Source of the DNA: Nemophila menziesii
Lineage: Eukaryota; Streptophyta; Magnoliopsida; Boraginales; Hydrophyllaceae
Length of the DNA: 64,000 nt
NCBI GenBank assembly: GCA_029959085.1
Contig: JARWIR010000027.1
Span: forward strand, 4,216,001-4,280,000
Direction: 5' to 3'
A program made the translations under genes and the position numbers. Under the pieces are notes generated by a model. That model worked only from the letters and a program-made list of their open reading frames with translations. It had not been told where the DNA came from and did no database searches. Below are positions 32,956 through 44,522 of the stretch, piece by piece (position 1 is the stretch's first letter; each line of letters begins with the position of its first letter).

Positions 32956-35900
32956 ATGTCTTCTCCGCTCATGGTTATCTTCCAGTTTGGGCAGATTCAG
33001 TCCGTCCAACGATTCGAGCTTTTCAATTGTCTAGGTTCCTTGGTTAGCTTTGTCGCTTCGAAATGGCCATGTCTCGATTCCGACTACATCTCACTTCATT
33101 ACTCGATCGGAGAGTTGGGACGCTTGTTGTTAGACGACGACGATGCTTATTGCAACATGCTCACTATGTTGACAATTAATCCAGTCTCGGTTTTCGAAAT
33201 TGCTGTCACGGATTGTAGATATGTTCGTCCTGATCCTTCCTTGACCGTTGCTCTTTCCGAATCTGCTTGTCATCAACCTTCTGCCAGTTCATCTTCTTCG
33301 ACTAGTTTCGCAGTTGTTCACCCCGAAGGGGACCCAACTGCACTTGCCACTGTGACGGTTCTCAAAAGCAACAGATGGGACACTTCCTTGCACAGTATTG
33401 GCCAATGTTTTTACGGTGGAGCCAAGGATTTCCGTTACACCTTGTGGAAATACGCTAGCGAGCTCGGATTCGAGTTTACACTCGAATGTAATTGTGTTGA
33501 CCGTATAGGCGCGCACTGTGTCTATTCTGAAACTTCTGGATGTTTATGGAGAGTATATGCAGCTATCCAAAAGTCAACTGGGTACTTTTATATTAAGAAG
33601 TTTGTATCGGAACATACATGTGGTTCGTTGATGAAATCAGCCACGAGTAAATACATGTCAGCCGAGTTGGTTTCCCATCTCGTCCTTGAAGACGTCAGAT
33701 CTCGTCCTAGCATGACCGGAAATGATATCGTTATCGAGCTCCGTAAAGGTTACGGATACGATATTACGTATAAACTCGCCTGGCATGCCTTGAATAAAGC
33801 TAAAGACGCGATTTACGGAGACGAGGACCTATCCTATAACCGGCTACGCTCGTATCTGCTTAACCTTAAGGCGGCCGATCCCTCATCCGAGTACTCCTTC
33901 CAGAGTAACGCAATAACCAACCAGTTTGAGCATTGCTTCATAGCTTTCGGTGGTTGTTTGAAAGGTTTCAAGTGTTGTCGCCCGATGGTCTTCTTAGACG
34001 CAACTTTCCTTATTAACAAATACAAGGGCAATCTACTGTCAGCTACTGCCAAGGATGGCAACAACGGTACGCTTTTTTTTTTTGTGATATGTGCATGTAT
34101 TTGTATGTGTTGTTGTTTAAATGCTTTTTTATGTGTGTTGTGTACTGCTGCAACACACATGATGTGTTGTTGTGTGTTGTATGAACGCAATATTATGTGT
34201 TCTTAATTGTTGTGTATGGATGCTTGTAAGTTGTGTGTTGCTGTAACACATCACCTATGTTATTGTGTGTTAATGCAACACACAATCATATTGTTTGTGT
34301 TTAAAAGCATCACACGATTTGTCATGGTGTTGTATTTAATTATTTTATCTTTATCTTTTTTCTGTCCCGTATGCCCTTACGTATTGTTTTTTTTCTTATA
34401 TACTTCTTACACCTGTCTTCAGGTATTTACCCTATTGCATTTGGTATTGTACGTTCAGAGAACACGGAGAATTGGACTGATTTGCTTAAGTTCCTGAGAC
34501 CGTTTATAAGTGAACGGAAGTTGACATTTATATCGGATCGTCATCCGGGCATACTGAACTCAGTTCGCACTGTATTCCCTTACGACCATCATTCGTTCTG
34601 CATGTATCATGTTGGTAACAATTTGAGAGCTGCTTTAACAGGTCGTGGTGACGGTCCGTATAGGGAGATGATGGTCGGGAAGCTCAATGCTTGTGCTAGT
34701 GCAATGACAGTCCATCATTATGAGAAATGCCTGGAGTCTTTCCTAAAAGATTCCGACCATCGCGGTGTAACCTTCATGGACAATCTTCCCCGGGAGAATT
34801 ATGCCAACGCTTATTTTAAGGGTAAACGGTACGGTGAAATGACCTCGAACGCCGCGGAGTCGTTTAATTCTATGATTAAGGATTACTGTGATCGTCCTGT
34901 CTTGGAACTTGTGAATCTTATCCGTGTACGAACGATGGACCTAATTGGTGGTCCTTTGTGTGTTCTAAAAATAAATGCAAATGCTAATCGAACCACAACC
35001 GCAAGTGTACGGTTGTCCCAAGTAGTATGTATGATAATACAGATTCGTTCCAAGGACGGATGGTTGATCACAATGTTTAGCAAGTAGTGATTGATGCACT
35101 TATGAAAGTAAAAGATAATAAAATGTTTGTTTGGTTTTGTTTATTAAAACTAATGAATGAAAGACAAATTATAAATGCAAGTAAAAGCTAAGACGCAAGT
35201 AAAATAAGTGAAAACGCAATATGAGATGTAGTACTTGAGAGACGCAAGGGTTTTCCTAACTATCATTCATTTCATACATTGTTTAAGGGACAAATCGGTA
35301 AATTTGTATTGGTCGGGATTCAATAATCTCCTTACCCCGGTCAGGGTGGACTAAGGAGCAACTCTCAAATGCTACAAACCCCGTCAGGGTGATTATAGTC
35401 CACTCTCAAGTGCTTAAATTCAATTTACCCAATAGGCCATAGGTTTAATTAAGCTCGTCAGAGTCAAATAATTTCTAACCTACATTCATTAACTAGTTCG
35501 GTACCTAAACCCCCCGTCAAGGTGATCCAATTGCCACTAATTGGAATAGCTTAGATACTAAGTCCTATCATTGATTGATCAGGTCAAAAATAGTAATTAA
35601 AGTGCAAATTAAAGAAAAATACAATTTACCCAATTTGATTTAAATAATAATAATCCCAAATCCAAATGTATAAAACGAAATCAAATTGGGATTAACCCAT
35701 TATGCGTTCTCAAACACTATGTAAAGTTTAGCTCATATTAAATGCAAAAACTAAATTAAAAGAAATGGAATTCATATTTGATTACAAAATTAAAATTGAA
35801 AGAACCTAATTTCCGGAATTGGAATGACTACGAACGGAGCTATAGACCCACTCCAGCTCTTGTAGCTTCTTCTTTCTTCCTTATGTTGCTTCTCTCTGGT

Positions 35901-38900
35901 GTTTAATCTTGTAAAGAATGTGAATTGTGTGTAAAATAGAAGTCCAGACCTCCTTTTATAAGCATAAATTCGGACTAGGGCTTGGACCAGAAAATAAAAG
36001 ACTAATTAAATGTCCAAGCCCAATTTCTAAGCCCAAAATCCCGTAACTGCTGATACACCTTCACTAAAACGGCTTTTCCCGCTTCGTTATGACCCCGATT
36101 GACCTCATTCCAGTTGCTAAAGTTCCGTAACTCGATAAGGAACATAATCTCTTCAAAGGTCAGCGGCTAAATCATCTCTTAAGCACCTCGAAATCAGCAA
36201 TCTATGGCCTGGAAAATAGATTTTCAGCTCTAAAAATAATATCTTCGGGATTTATCTTCAAGTCTTGACTCCATATCATGATCTTTGACTTTCTCCTCGG
36301 ATTCCTTTCCTAGCTAACATCTAAAACCTGTAAACTTTACACTAAAAATACCAATATTACGCGCAAAAGTTTAATAAATTAAAAATGCTAGAAATAAAAA
36401 GGTAATTCCGGATTATTGCATATTAAGTCCAAAAGTCTATCAATTTAAGTAAATAAACACCAAAAATGATGTCTCCCAAGGGTCGAAAATAAGAACAATT
36501 AGGGAGACATCAAGACCCCCAACTCAAACCTTTGTCGTCCCGACAAAGTAAAACAAAACAAAGGGGTAGAAGTACGCGTATAAACAAGTAGAAGCTAGCA
36601 AATAAACCCTAAAGCAATTCTCAAAATAAATCTCATATAGCAAACTCTAGAAACTAATATACACATACACTAATCATGCAACATCAAACATAAATAATCT
36701 CAATCATAAAATTAAAGTCGCAATGCTTGAATGTTACACTTGTACTCATCTCTGTATGATGGCTATAGGGTGGTCATTAATCCTAACTCGCTTTGAAGGC
36801 TCCACCTAGTATATTCCCTATTAACAGAATCATAAATTCACTATGCACTTAGGAATCACGAGGTCTTCGGTTATAATATTGGCTTAAGGACGGGTGTGGA
36901 TGTATATTTGGTAAATTTGAAGTGAGCTTGTGGCTCTCTCCTCACTTACCATCAACAATGTCCTCGAGCTTGAGTTAACGCTCAAAAGATGTTCTCACTC
37001 ACCCATATACGCAACAATTTAGCGTCCCATGTCTACCCACTATAAACAAGATGATTTTCAGAAAAAATTCCACTTTGCCGGATGTTTTATTCATATGTAT
37101 TTTTCTTTTCTTTTTCTCTTTTTTTTTTCTTTTTTTTTTGTACAGAAGCAAACCGGGTTCCCGGTTTTGACGAATCCGGGTTCCCGGTTCCTACTGTATG
37201 ATTTTTCAAATTTTTTTCATTTTTTCTTTCTTTTTCATTTTTCTTCATTCCCGGCAAAGGGTTACAAGTATATATCATCTGCAATTGTGCTACAATACAA
37301 ATCACATCGATCCCTACCCATTTAATTCCCCATATGTGGTCCCACCACCCCAAACTCAAGCTCGAGACATGTCTCAGGATTGTGATTCAAGTGCGGGTCA
37401 TATGGTCATGCCTAATAATCTAAAGGATAATGGCTTATATCGTGGCTACAAAGAAAAGGCTAAAGGCTCAAAGTGGGCTAAGACGGATAATAATTAATAC
37501 AAGGGATAGAAGGCTAAAAGGGCACAAATGGCTAACAAAGAACTGCCCCTATCATTTCCCTAAGTACATAGCTTGTCTTTAGTTCATATCTAGGTGGGTT
37601 CTCTACTAATTAGGATTTCACGTTCTACACACCAAACATATTCCTTGAGTACAAGCTTACTTCATTTGCATTGTTCATTAATTTTTCCTATCAATTACCT
37701 ATGTTCGCATGCAATTGTAAGTGCGTTTTATGTCAATCCCTAAAGTTCACTATTTACTATCATAGATTCATCAAAAGTATGCTTAAAGGGACATTTAAAA
37801 TCTTCTATAGTCAAACGCAACTCCGAAAATTATTTTTATTGAAAGCAAATAAAACATATAACACATAAAAACTGGGATGAGGCAACGAACCCCACCCCAA
37901 ACTCAAAAATGAGTCGTGTCCCCACGACTCGAAAAGACTCAAAGCAATAAAATAATATACACTAAATGAGAAGGGATAGAAAACGTATCTGAACCAGCGC
38001 GAGGCTGGTTGTCGGTGTTGCGTCCATGAACTTTATCTTGCGTCTAGACATCGTAAGTTGTGCTTTGAACAAGTAAAGTTCAACTTGTTTGTAACGTTTC
38101 CCAAAATAGCGCACCTCGTATCCTGATTCTCTTCCAACACCTTGATTTTTGATTCCAACCCATCATCGGATCATTTGCCTCCTCACTTTCAGGTTCCTCA
38201 ATCACTTCCCTCTTCTTAGGATTAGCCTTAATTTGAACCTCTTCAGTCTTGTGTTTGAAACGTGAAATAGGAATCTCAATAGCTTGTTCTTGAGTAGCAC
38301 CAAAAGTGTTTCTGTTTCTTGGAGAATTCCTTCGATAAGTACACATGAAAACGGTTCTGATAAGAATCTCTTTCCACCCCAAACTCAAAACTTCAAATAG
38401 TGAGAAGCTAAGGCTTAGAACTTTGATGTTTTGAGGCTTAAGACTTGAAGATTATGGTGGAATATGAGATGGGTAAAGGCTAATTGATGCGGGGGAAGAG
38501 GGAATTGGATTTAATTTGAAGCTTGGATGAAGAACAATTGGAGAAAAGTGGGACTTTAATCATATTTTTCGGATGGGAGATGAGTTGATTGCATGTTGTT
38601 GTGGTGAAAGAGAGCAAGATTTGAGGATTGTGTGGTTGTTGATGATGATGTTCAGGAAATTCTAGGTTTTGGGAGTGTTTTTGGAGGCTGGGTTGAAGAA
38701 GGAGGTAAAAATCTAGGGCTAAAAAGCTTCAAAACGGCCCTGTCACAGATGAAACCGGGTACCCGCATTTGCAAATGCGGGGCCCCAGTTTCGCGTCGCT
38801 GTGTCGACACGAAAAAGATTTTTTTTTTTTTTTAAATAATTGTTTTGGGCGTCTGAAATGACGCAATATTTTTTTTTTTTCCTTTTTTTTTTTTTTTTTT

Positions 38901-41900
38901 TACCTCAAAACGCGGGGTCAGAGAATTGCCCTTCGAAACCGGGTGCCCGCATTTGCAAATGCGGGTACCCGGTTTTTCGTCGATGGCGCGAGCCAAGACG
39001 CACCAAAACGCGACCTCCCAAAACGCGGGGTCAGAGAAATTGGAAAAGTACAGCTCCGAAACCGGGTTCCCGCATTTGCAAATGCGGGTACCCGGTTTTG
39101 CGTCGATGGCGCGAATCCAAAACGCAGCAAAGCGCAGCAAAACGCAGCAAAACGCAGTGGTGACGCAGCAAAACGCGGGACCCAAGACGCAGGGTCAGAA
39201 AGTTGGAATTTTTAGCTTTCGAATCCGGGTACCCGCATTTGCAAATGCGGGGACCCGGTTTGGCCCCTGGAACACCACAAATTTTTCTCCTATTTTCGCC
39301 TTTTCGACCCCAAACTCATGACCTTTTTATCCCTGAAATCATCAAAAACAACTACCCTTCCTCATTTCTTAATAATAAACACTAAAATTACGAAAATCAA
39401 ACTATTCTAAATTGCAAAAATTTAAAAACTCAGCTAATATACAAGGAATTGGCTTTTGTTTAACGTCGTTAAGCTCGACGGGTTACCTCATTCATTAGTC
39501 ATTGACATAACCTCCCCAGCAGTGAGTGAGGTTGTCAATATTTGCAACTCGAAATTTGCATCCCTTAGCTTTTATTCCCACTAGTTTATCTGAGATAACC
39601 TTCGCGACCATGAATGGTCCTATCCAAGAACTTTTTGATTCACGTACCTTTGGAGGGGGTTTAGGATTTTTCATAGCTACCTCTTCACCTACTTTGAACC
39701 CCTTTTTCTTTCTTTTTTTCTTAGGCTCCTTCGGAACCTTCGTGGCACGTGCTTTCTCTTTCTTCTTCGCATGATTTAGTTGTGGATTTTTAGGGTATGG
39801 AGGAGCTTTAATTGGTGGTTTCTTTCGTAGCTCTCTTTCTTCCACCCCTAAAGTGTCCACAACACTAATTGGCTCTGTTCTTACCGGTTCCATTACATCT
39901 ACACGAAAACATTCTTCCTTGGAATCTGGAAACTTCATAGGTCTAAACACATTAAACTTCATCTCCTCGTCTTGGATTCTCATAATCATTTCGCCGTTTT
40001 CTACATCAATCAAGGTACGCCCCGTGGCTAGGAATGGTCTTCCCAAAATAATGGGGACATTCCTATCCGCGTCGTAATCAAGTATAATGAAATCAGCGGG
40101 AAAAATTAATGTACCTGCCTTAACGAGGACATCTTCGATTCGGCCTTCTGGATGTGCAAGAGATCGATCCGCCATTTGCAAGACCATAGAAGTGGGTCTT
40201 GCTTCAATATTAAGCTTGTCAAAGATTGATTTGGGCATAAGATTTATGCTTGCACCCAAATCGCATAGCGCTTTTCCTTTCCACTCATTACCAATAGATA
40301 TCGGAATTGTAAAGCTCCCAGGATCAACTAACTTTGGAGGTAATTTGCCTTGACAAATAGCACTACATTCCTCAGGGAGACCAATCATCTCATTATCACA
40401 ATACGGCCTTTTGTTGGTGAGGGCTCTTTTTAGAAACTTAGCATACTTGGGCACATCTCGAATAGCTTCTAACAACGGAATATTTATGCTAAGTCCTCTT
40501 ACCTTGTTAAAGAATTTTTGATAATCAGCCATGTCACCCTTCTTTTGAACTCTCGATGGAAATGGTGGAGGAGGACGGTTTATTATAGTATCATCTTTCT
40601 TTTTCGGAACTTCACTCGACTTCTCCACTTCTTCTACTTCAACTTCTTTATCTTCATTCACCACCTCTTTTTCTTTTCTAACTTCTTTTTCTTTCATAAC
40701 TGGAAAAGGAGGTGGAGGAAGGTTCTTACCACTTCTGAGAGTAATAGCTTTACAGTCTTCGATTTGGATTGGATTCTCAGTATCGCTAGGGAGTTGCCCT
40801 TGTGGACGCTGATTCAGTTGTTTATTAATTTGGCTTAGTTGATTCTGGAACAAATTCATATTAGCTTCGATTGCATTTTGACGTTCCATAGCTTGTGTCT
40901 GAAGAGCGATTAAACTTTCAACTGTTTTCTGAAGAGTAACTCCTTCTTGCGGATGGGCAGGTAAGGCCTTCTGATTCATTGTGTCATCATAATTGTCTTG
41001 AGGAGCTTGTCTCTGAACATAATTTTGATTCTGTCCTCCTTGGTAATTGTTGTGTGGTCTTGGATTGTAGTTGTTACCTTGGGGACGCGGCTGATACGCA
41101 TAAGTAGGATTTGCTGCCCCATCAGGATTTGAGTATTGAAACCCCGGATGGTTTCTGTTAGGCTGATATCCATTACCACTTGAATTAAAGTTACCTCTAT
41201 TGGACACAAACATCACGGATTCTTGATTATTTTGACAATTTTCCCAACTATGATCATTGACACCACAATACTCACATCCATATACCTCTTGTGCAACCTT
41301 TACCTCACCTCTTTTATTCGAGAAACCTTCTTTCACGGCTAGAGTAAGTTGTCTCAATTATTGTTCTAGTGTGGTCTGAAGCTTTGTCTCTAGCTTAGCA
41401 AACTTTTCTTCCATAACAACATTATTCACTCTTTTAACTGGTGTTCTTACTGAACTCCACCCAACTTCATTCTTGACTGTTCTCTCTAAGATGATCTTTG
41501 CATGAGCGGGTTGAACTTGAAGAAAACCTGCACCACATAGCATATCCAATTTCTCTCTTGAAGTCCCATCAAGGCCTCTATAAAATATTTTTAATTGTTG
41601 TTGTTCTGAAAAGCCATGATTGGGGACTCTACGTAAGCACATCTGAAATCTTGTCCAACTCCTACCCAAAGTTTCATCATATTCTTGACGGAAATGCGTC
41701 AACTCTAATTCAGCATCTAACCTCATGTTACTTGGGTAATACCTGTCAAAGAAAGCAATCTCTAATTGGTCCCAATTAGTAATCTTCGTCGGATCTTGCG
41801 TATCGTGCCATTCACTTGCTCCATCAATAACAAAAAATTTAAACACAGCGTAGTACATCTGTTCTTTTGAAACTCCTTGTGTGATGTAAGAATCACATAT

Positions 41901-44522
41901 CTGTTTGAATTTCTGTATCGCTCTAAGAGGATCTTCTCCAACTCTACCACGAAAATTTCCAAAGTTTTGGAATTGAGCTATCATACCCGGATCTGGACGA
42001 AACTTCGGAACATTTATATCTGGAGCACCTACTCCTATAGCAGGACCACGGAATGGAACTTCTGGTGGACCATTAGTAAACCAAGGATCTTGATTCATCA
42101 CGATTTGAGCTTGTCCGTTATTGTTCTGAATATTAACGTTCTCCATTTGGTGAATTACTTCTTCTACTTCTAAGGATTCTTGTTCTTTCCTTCTCTTATT
42201 AGCAAGTCTGATTAATGATTCTGGATTATTAAGGATCGGAGGTGTTGGCTCTAGATCCTTAAAGAGTCTCCTTCGCATACACCAAACCTAAAAACCTGAG
42301 AAAACTAAACAAGCAAAAAGCGTAAAACTGATAAAAACAAAAAAATAAAAATAAATGCACTATCACTAAAGGATAAACACCGTGGTCACACGCTACCGTC
42401 CCCGGCAGTGGCGCCAAAAACTTGGTGGTCCTTTGTGTGTTCTAAAAATAAATGCAAATGCTAATCGAACCACAACCGCAAGTGTACGGTTGTCCCAAGT
42501 AGTATGTATGATAATACAGATTCGTTCCAAGGACGGATGGTTGTCACAATGTTTAGCAAGTAGTGATTGATGCACTTATGAAAGTAAAAGATAATAAAAT
42601 GTTTGTTTGGTTTTGTTTATTAAAACTAATGAATGAAAGACAAATTATAAATGCAAGTAAAAGCTAAGACGCAAGTAAAATAAGTGAAAACGCAATATGA
42701 GATGTAGTACTTGAGAGACGCAAGGGTTTTCCTAACAATCATTCATTTCATACATTGTTTAAGGGACAAATCGGTAAATTTGTATTGGTCGGGATTCAAT
42801 AATCTCCTTACCCCCGTCAGGGTGGACTAAGGAGCAACTCTCAAATGCTACAAACCCCGTCAGGGTGATTATAGTCCACTCTCAAGTGCTTAAATTCAAT
42901 TTACCCAATAGGCCATAGGTTTAATTAAGCTCGTCAGAGTCAAATAATTTCTAACCTACATTCATTAACTAGTTCGGTACCTAAACCCCCCGTCAAGGTG
43001 ATCCAATCGCCACTAATTGGAATAGCTTAGATACTAAGTCCTATCATTGATTGATCAAGTCAAAAATAGTAATTAAAGTGCAAATTAAAGAAAAATACAA
43101 TTTACCCAATTTGATTTAAATAATAATAATCCCAAATCCAAATGTATAAAACGAAATCAAATTGGGATTAACCCATTATGCGTTCTCAAGCACTATGTAA
43201 AGTTTAGCTCATATTAAATGCAAAAACTAAATTAAAAGAAATGGAATTCATATTTGATTACAAAATTAAAATTGAAAGAACCTAATTTCCGGAATTGGAA
43301 TGACTACGAACGGAGCTATAGACCCACTCCAGCTCTTGTAGCTTCTTCTTTCTTCCTTATGTTGCTTCTCTCTGGTGTTTAATCTTGTAAAGAATGTGAA
43401 TTGTGTGTAAAATAGAAGTCCAGACCTCCTTTTATAAGCATAAATTCGGACTAGGGCTTGGACCAGAAAATAAAAGACTAATTAAATGTCCAAGCCCAAT
43501 TTCTAAGCCCAAAATCCCGTAACTGCTGATACACCTTCACTAAAACGGCTTTTCCCGCTTCGTTATGACCCCGATTGACCTCATTCCAGTTGCTAAAGTT
43601 CCGTAACTCGATAAGGAACATAATCTCTTCAAAGGTCAGCGGCTAAATCATCTCTTAAGCACCTCGAAATCAGCAATCTATGGCCTGGAAAATAGATTTT
43701 CAGCTCTAAATATAATATCTTCGGGATTTATCTTCAAGTCTTGACTCCATATCATGATCTTTGACTTTCTCCTCGGATTCCTCTCCTAGCTAACATCTAA
43801 AACCTGTAAAATTTACACTAAAAATACCAATATTACGCGCAAAATTTTAATAAATTAAAAATGCTAGAAATAAAAAGGTAATTCCGGATTATTGCATATT
43901 AAGTCCAAAAGTCTATCAATTTAAGTAAATAAACACCAAAAATGATGTCTCCCAAGGGTCGAAAATAAGAACAATTAGGGAGACATCACTAATATCAAAG
44001 CGTTTAACCGAATCTCGTAAATGGACAGAAACTCTTTGCCCGAAGAAGCTTTTGAATTTCAACGAAAACTTTAATGTAGGGCGTCCTTGGGTTTGTCATA
44101 GATGTACCGATAGTGTCTATCAGGTTGATTCGAACCCTCCTATGGTAGTTGACATCGTGAAAGGTACATGTTCCTGCTGCCATTGGCAAACTAAGGGATT
44201 CCCATGTGCTCATGCTATTAAGGTTTTGTCAGCTACTCAGCATCCTTCTGTTCGTTATCAACATGTCGAGATTTATTTCCACGCGGACGAATACAGAAAG
44301 TGCTATTCTACTAATGTTCCTGCTATGTCTACTTTCGATGCTCCTATACTTGACCATATTGGGTCATATTGCGTTCTTCCTCCTGCCTGCACGGTACAAC
44401 CTGGAAGGCCACGTACTAAGCGGATAAAAAGTCAAGGCGAGGGTATGCCTAGACGCATGAGGTGTGGTCGTTGTAACCAATACGGTCATCACAATAGGAA
44501 GTCGTGTCGCGCGATCATATGA
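32956..44522 (+). CDS. MULE (Mutator-like) transposase, spliced, interrupted by an LTR element
   Basis: Exon 1 is 32956-34066, the intron 34067-34422 (GTACGC...CTTCAG) and exon 2 34423-34945. After the inserted 34946-43988 element and one copy of ctaat, it continues at 43994-44522. The pieces stay in one frame without a stop, 720 residues in total. Domains: a PB1-like N-terminus (tentative), a MuDR DNA-binding domain (residues about 145-225, QCFYGGAKDFRYTLWKYA), and the MULE DDE core with Asp in VFLDATFL (about 348), Asp in FISDRHPG (about 409) and Glu in TSNAAESFN (about 516). A SWIM finger (CSC...PCAH) and a C-terminal zinc knuckle CGRCNQYGHHNRKSC follow. It cuts and pastes the MULE. The insertion has disabled it; before that it looked intact. 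Confidence 0.93.
34067..34422 (+). other. Intron of the MULE transposase gene with palindromic words
   Basis: GT-AG intron between DGNNG and IYPIAFG codons, a junction sitting in a conserved MULE motif. It contains TGTGTTGCTGTAACACA-like words at about 34234 and TGTGTTAATGCAACACA at about 34264, plus several CAACACACA half-sites. Confidence 0.85.
34946..36512 (-). repeat. 3' LTR of the non-autonomous element
   Basis: 1567 bp, TGGTGGTCC...GGGAGACATCA on plus. The reverse-strand TATA is at about 35950-35957 (plus CTTTTATA). CCGTCAGGG words are at about 35340, 35390 and 35515. Confidence 0.94.
36513..36548 (-). promoter_or_regulatory. Polypurine tract and hairpin H2 (reverse)
   Basis: On minus: CTTTGTCG-GGA-CGACAAAG (36530-36548), then GAGTTGGGGGT (36515-36525), then the LTR. 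Same arrangement as 4573-4608. Confidence 0.75.
36549..37991 (-). other. Structured 3' noncoding region of the non-autonomous element
   Basis: Complementary 9-mers at 37251-37259 and 37073-37081, a type-A palindrome pair inside their loop (about 37150-37190), G-rich words at 37347-37357 and 37894-37904, and hairpin H1 at 37911-37930. No gene; the reading frames here are by-products. Confidence 0.7.
37992..38364 (-). pseudogene. Third-ORF remnant with large internal deletion
   Basis: The minus strand gives RRNSPRNRNTFGATQEQAIE then IPISRFKHKTEEVQIK, matching RRTAPRRKTTIGGSQDQAIE with IPDSRPKRKIDEVKL of the ORF at 1890. It jumps straight to the coiled-coil tail and hairpin H0 (37992-38010). 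The ATG expected after the G-rich word (38376-38386) is mutated and the conserved central domain is deleted. Confidence 0.7.
38752..39261 (-). repeat. Array of four 40-bp near-perfect palindromes (type A)
   Basis: Units at 38752-38791, 38936-38975, 39059-39098 and 39222-39261. Each has arms AAACCGGGTACCCGCATTTG and its complement with at most a few mismatches and no spacer. Spacing between starts is 184, 123 and 163 bases. Spacers repeat AAAACGC and GACCCTG/CAGGGTC-like words. A T/A homopolymer stretch lies at 38820-38901. Confidence 0.92.
39495..42278 (-). CDS. Gag-protease polyprotein with pol-like tail, one in-frame stop
   Basis: A single frame from ATG 42278 to 39495, broken only by a TAA at 41358-41360. 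Part 1 (306 aa) is Athila gag: SEWHDTQDPTKITNWDQLE, IAFFDRYYPSNMRL, SWTRFQMCLRRVPNHGFSEQ. Part 2 (620 aa) has a zinc knuckle (C28, C31, H36, C41), QP-rich linkers and an aspartic protease (LCDLGASINLMPKSIF, Asp 366; VPIILGRPF, 435-442). A basic lysine stretch (531-553) is followed by a short domain with SSWIGPFMVAKV and an end at CWGGYVND. The GPF motif resembles the integrase C-terminal module; RT and integrase core are absent. Gag would package RNA and the protease would process it. The stop truncates the product after gag unless read through. Confidence 0.9.
42399..42416 (-). other. Primer-binding site (tRNA-Asp type)
   Basis: On minus: TGGCGCCACTGCCGGGGA, 6 bases inside the 5' LTR. It differs from the tRNA-Asp complement TGGCGCCGTTGCCGGGGA at two positions, as I recall that sequence. 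Confidence 0.85.
42423..43988 (-). repeat. 5' LTR of the non-autonomous element
   Basis: 1566 bp, near-identical to 34946-36512. The right end abuts the ctaat duplication and the continuation of the MULE transposase exon. Confidence 0.94.

Larger units (their letters stand above)
34946..43988 (-). mobile_element. Complete non-autonomous Athila-type LTR retrotransposon
   Basis: 9043 bp, with the 5-bp duplication ctaat at 34941-34945 and 43989-43993. LTRs at 34946-36512 and 42423-43988 differ at about nine bases plus one indel by eye, so the insertion is recent. On the minus strand the order is LTR, PBS (42399-42416), gag-protease ORF (42278 down to 39495), palindrome array, third-ORF remnant, hairpins, polypurine tract (36513-36525), LTR. 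RT, RNase H and the integrase core are absent, so copying must rely on proteins of a relative such as the elements at the two window edges. Confidence 0.95.

Noticed and set aside
38840..39321. Several overlapping open frames on both strands across the palindrome array
   Set aside because: GC-rich palindromes lack stop codons on both strands. The frames repeat NAGTRF- or PGTRICKCG-like words that simply translate the array.
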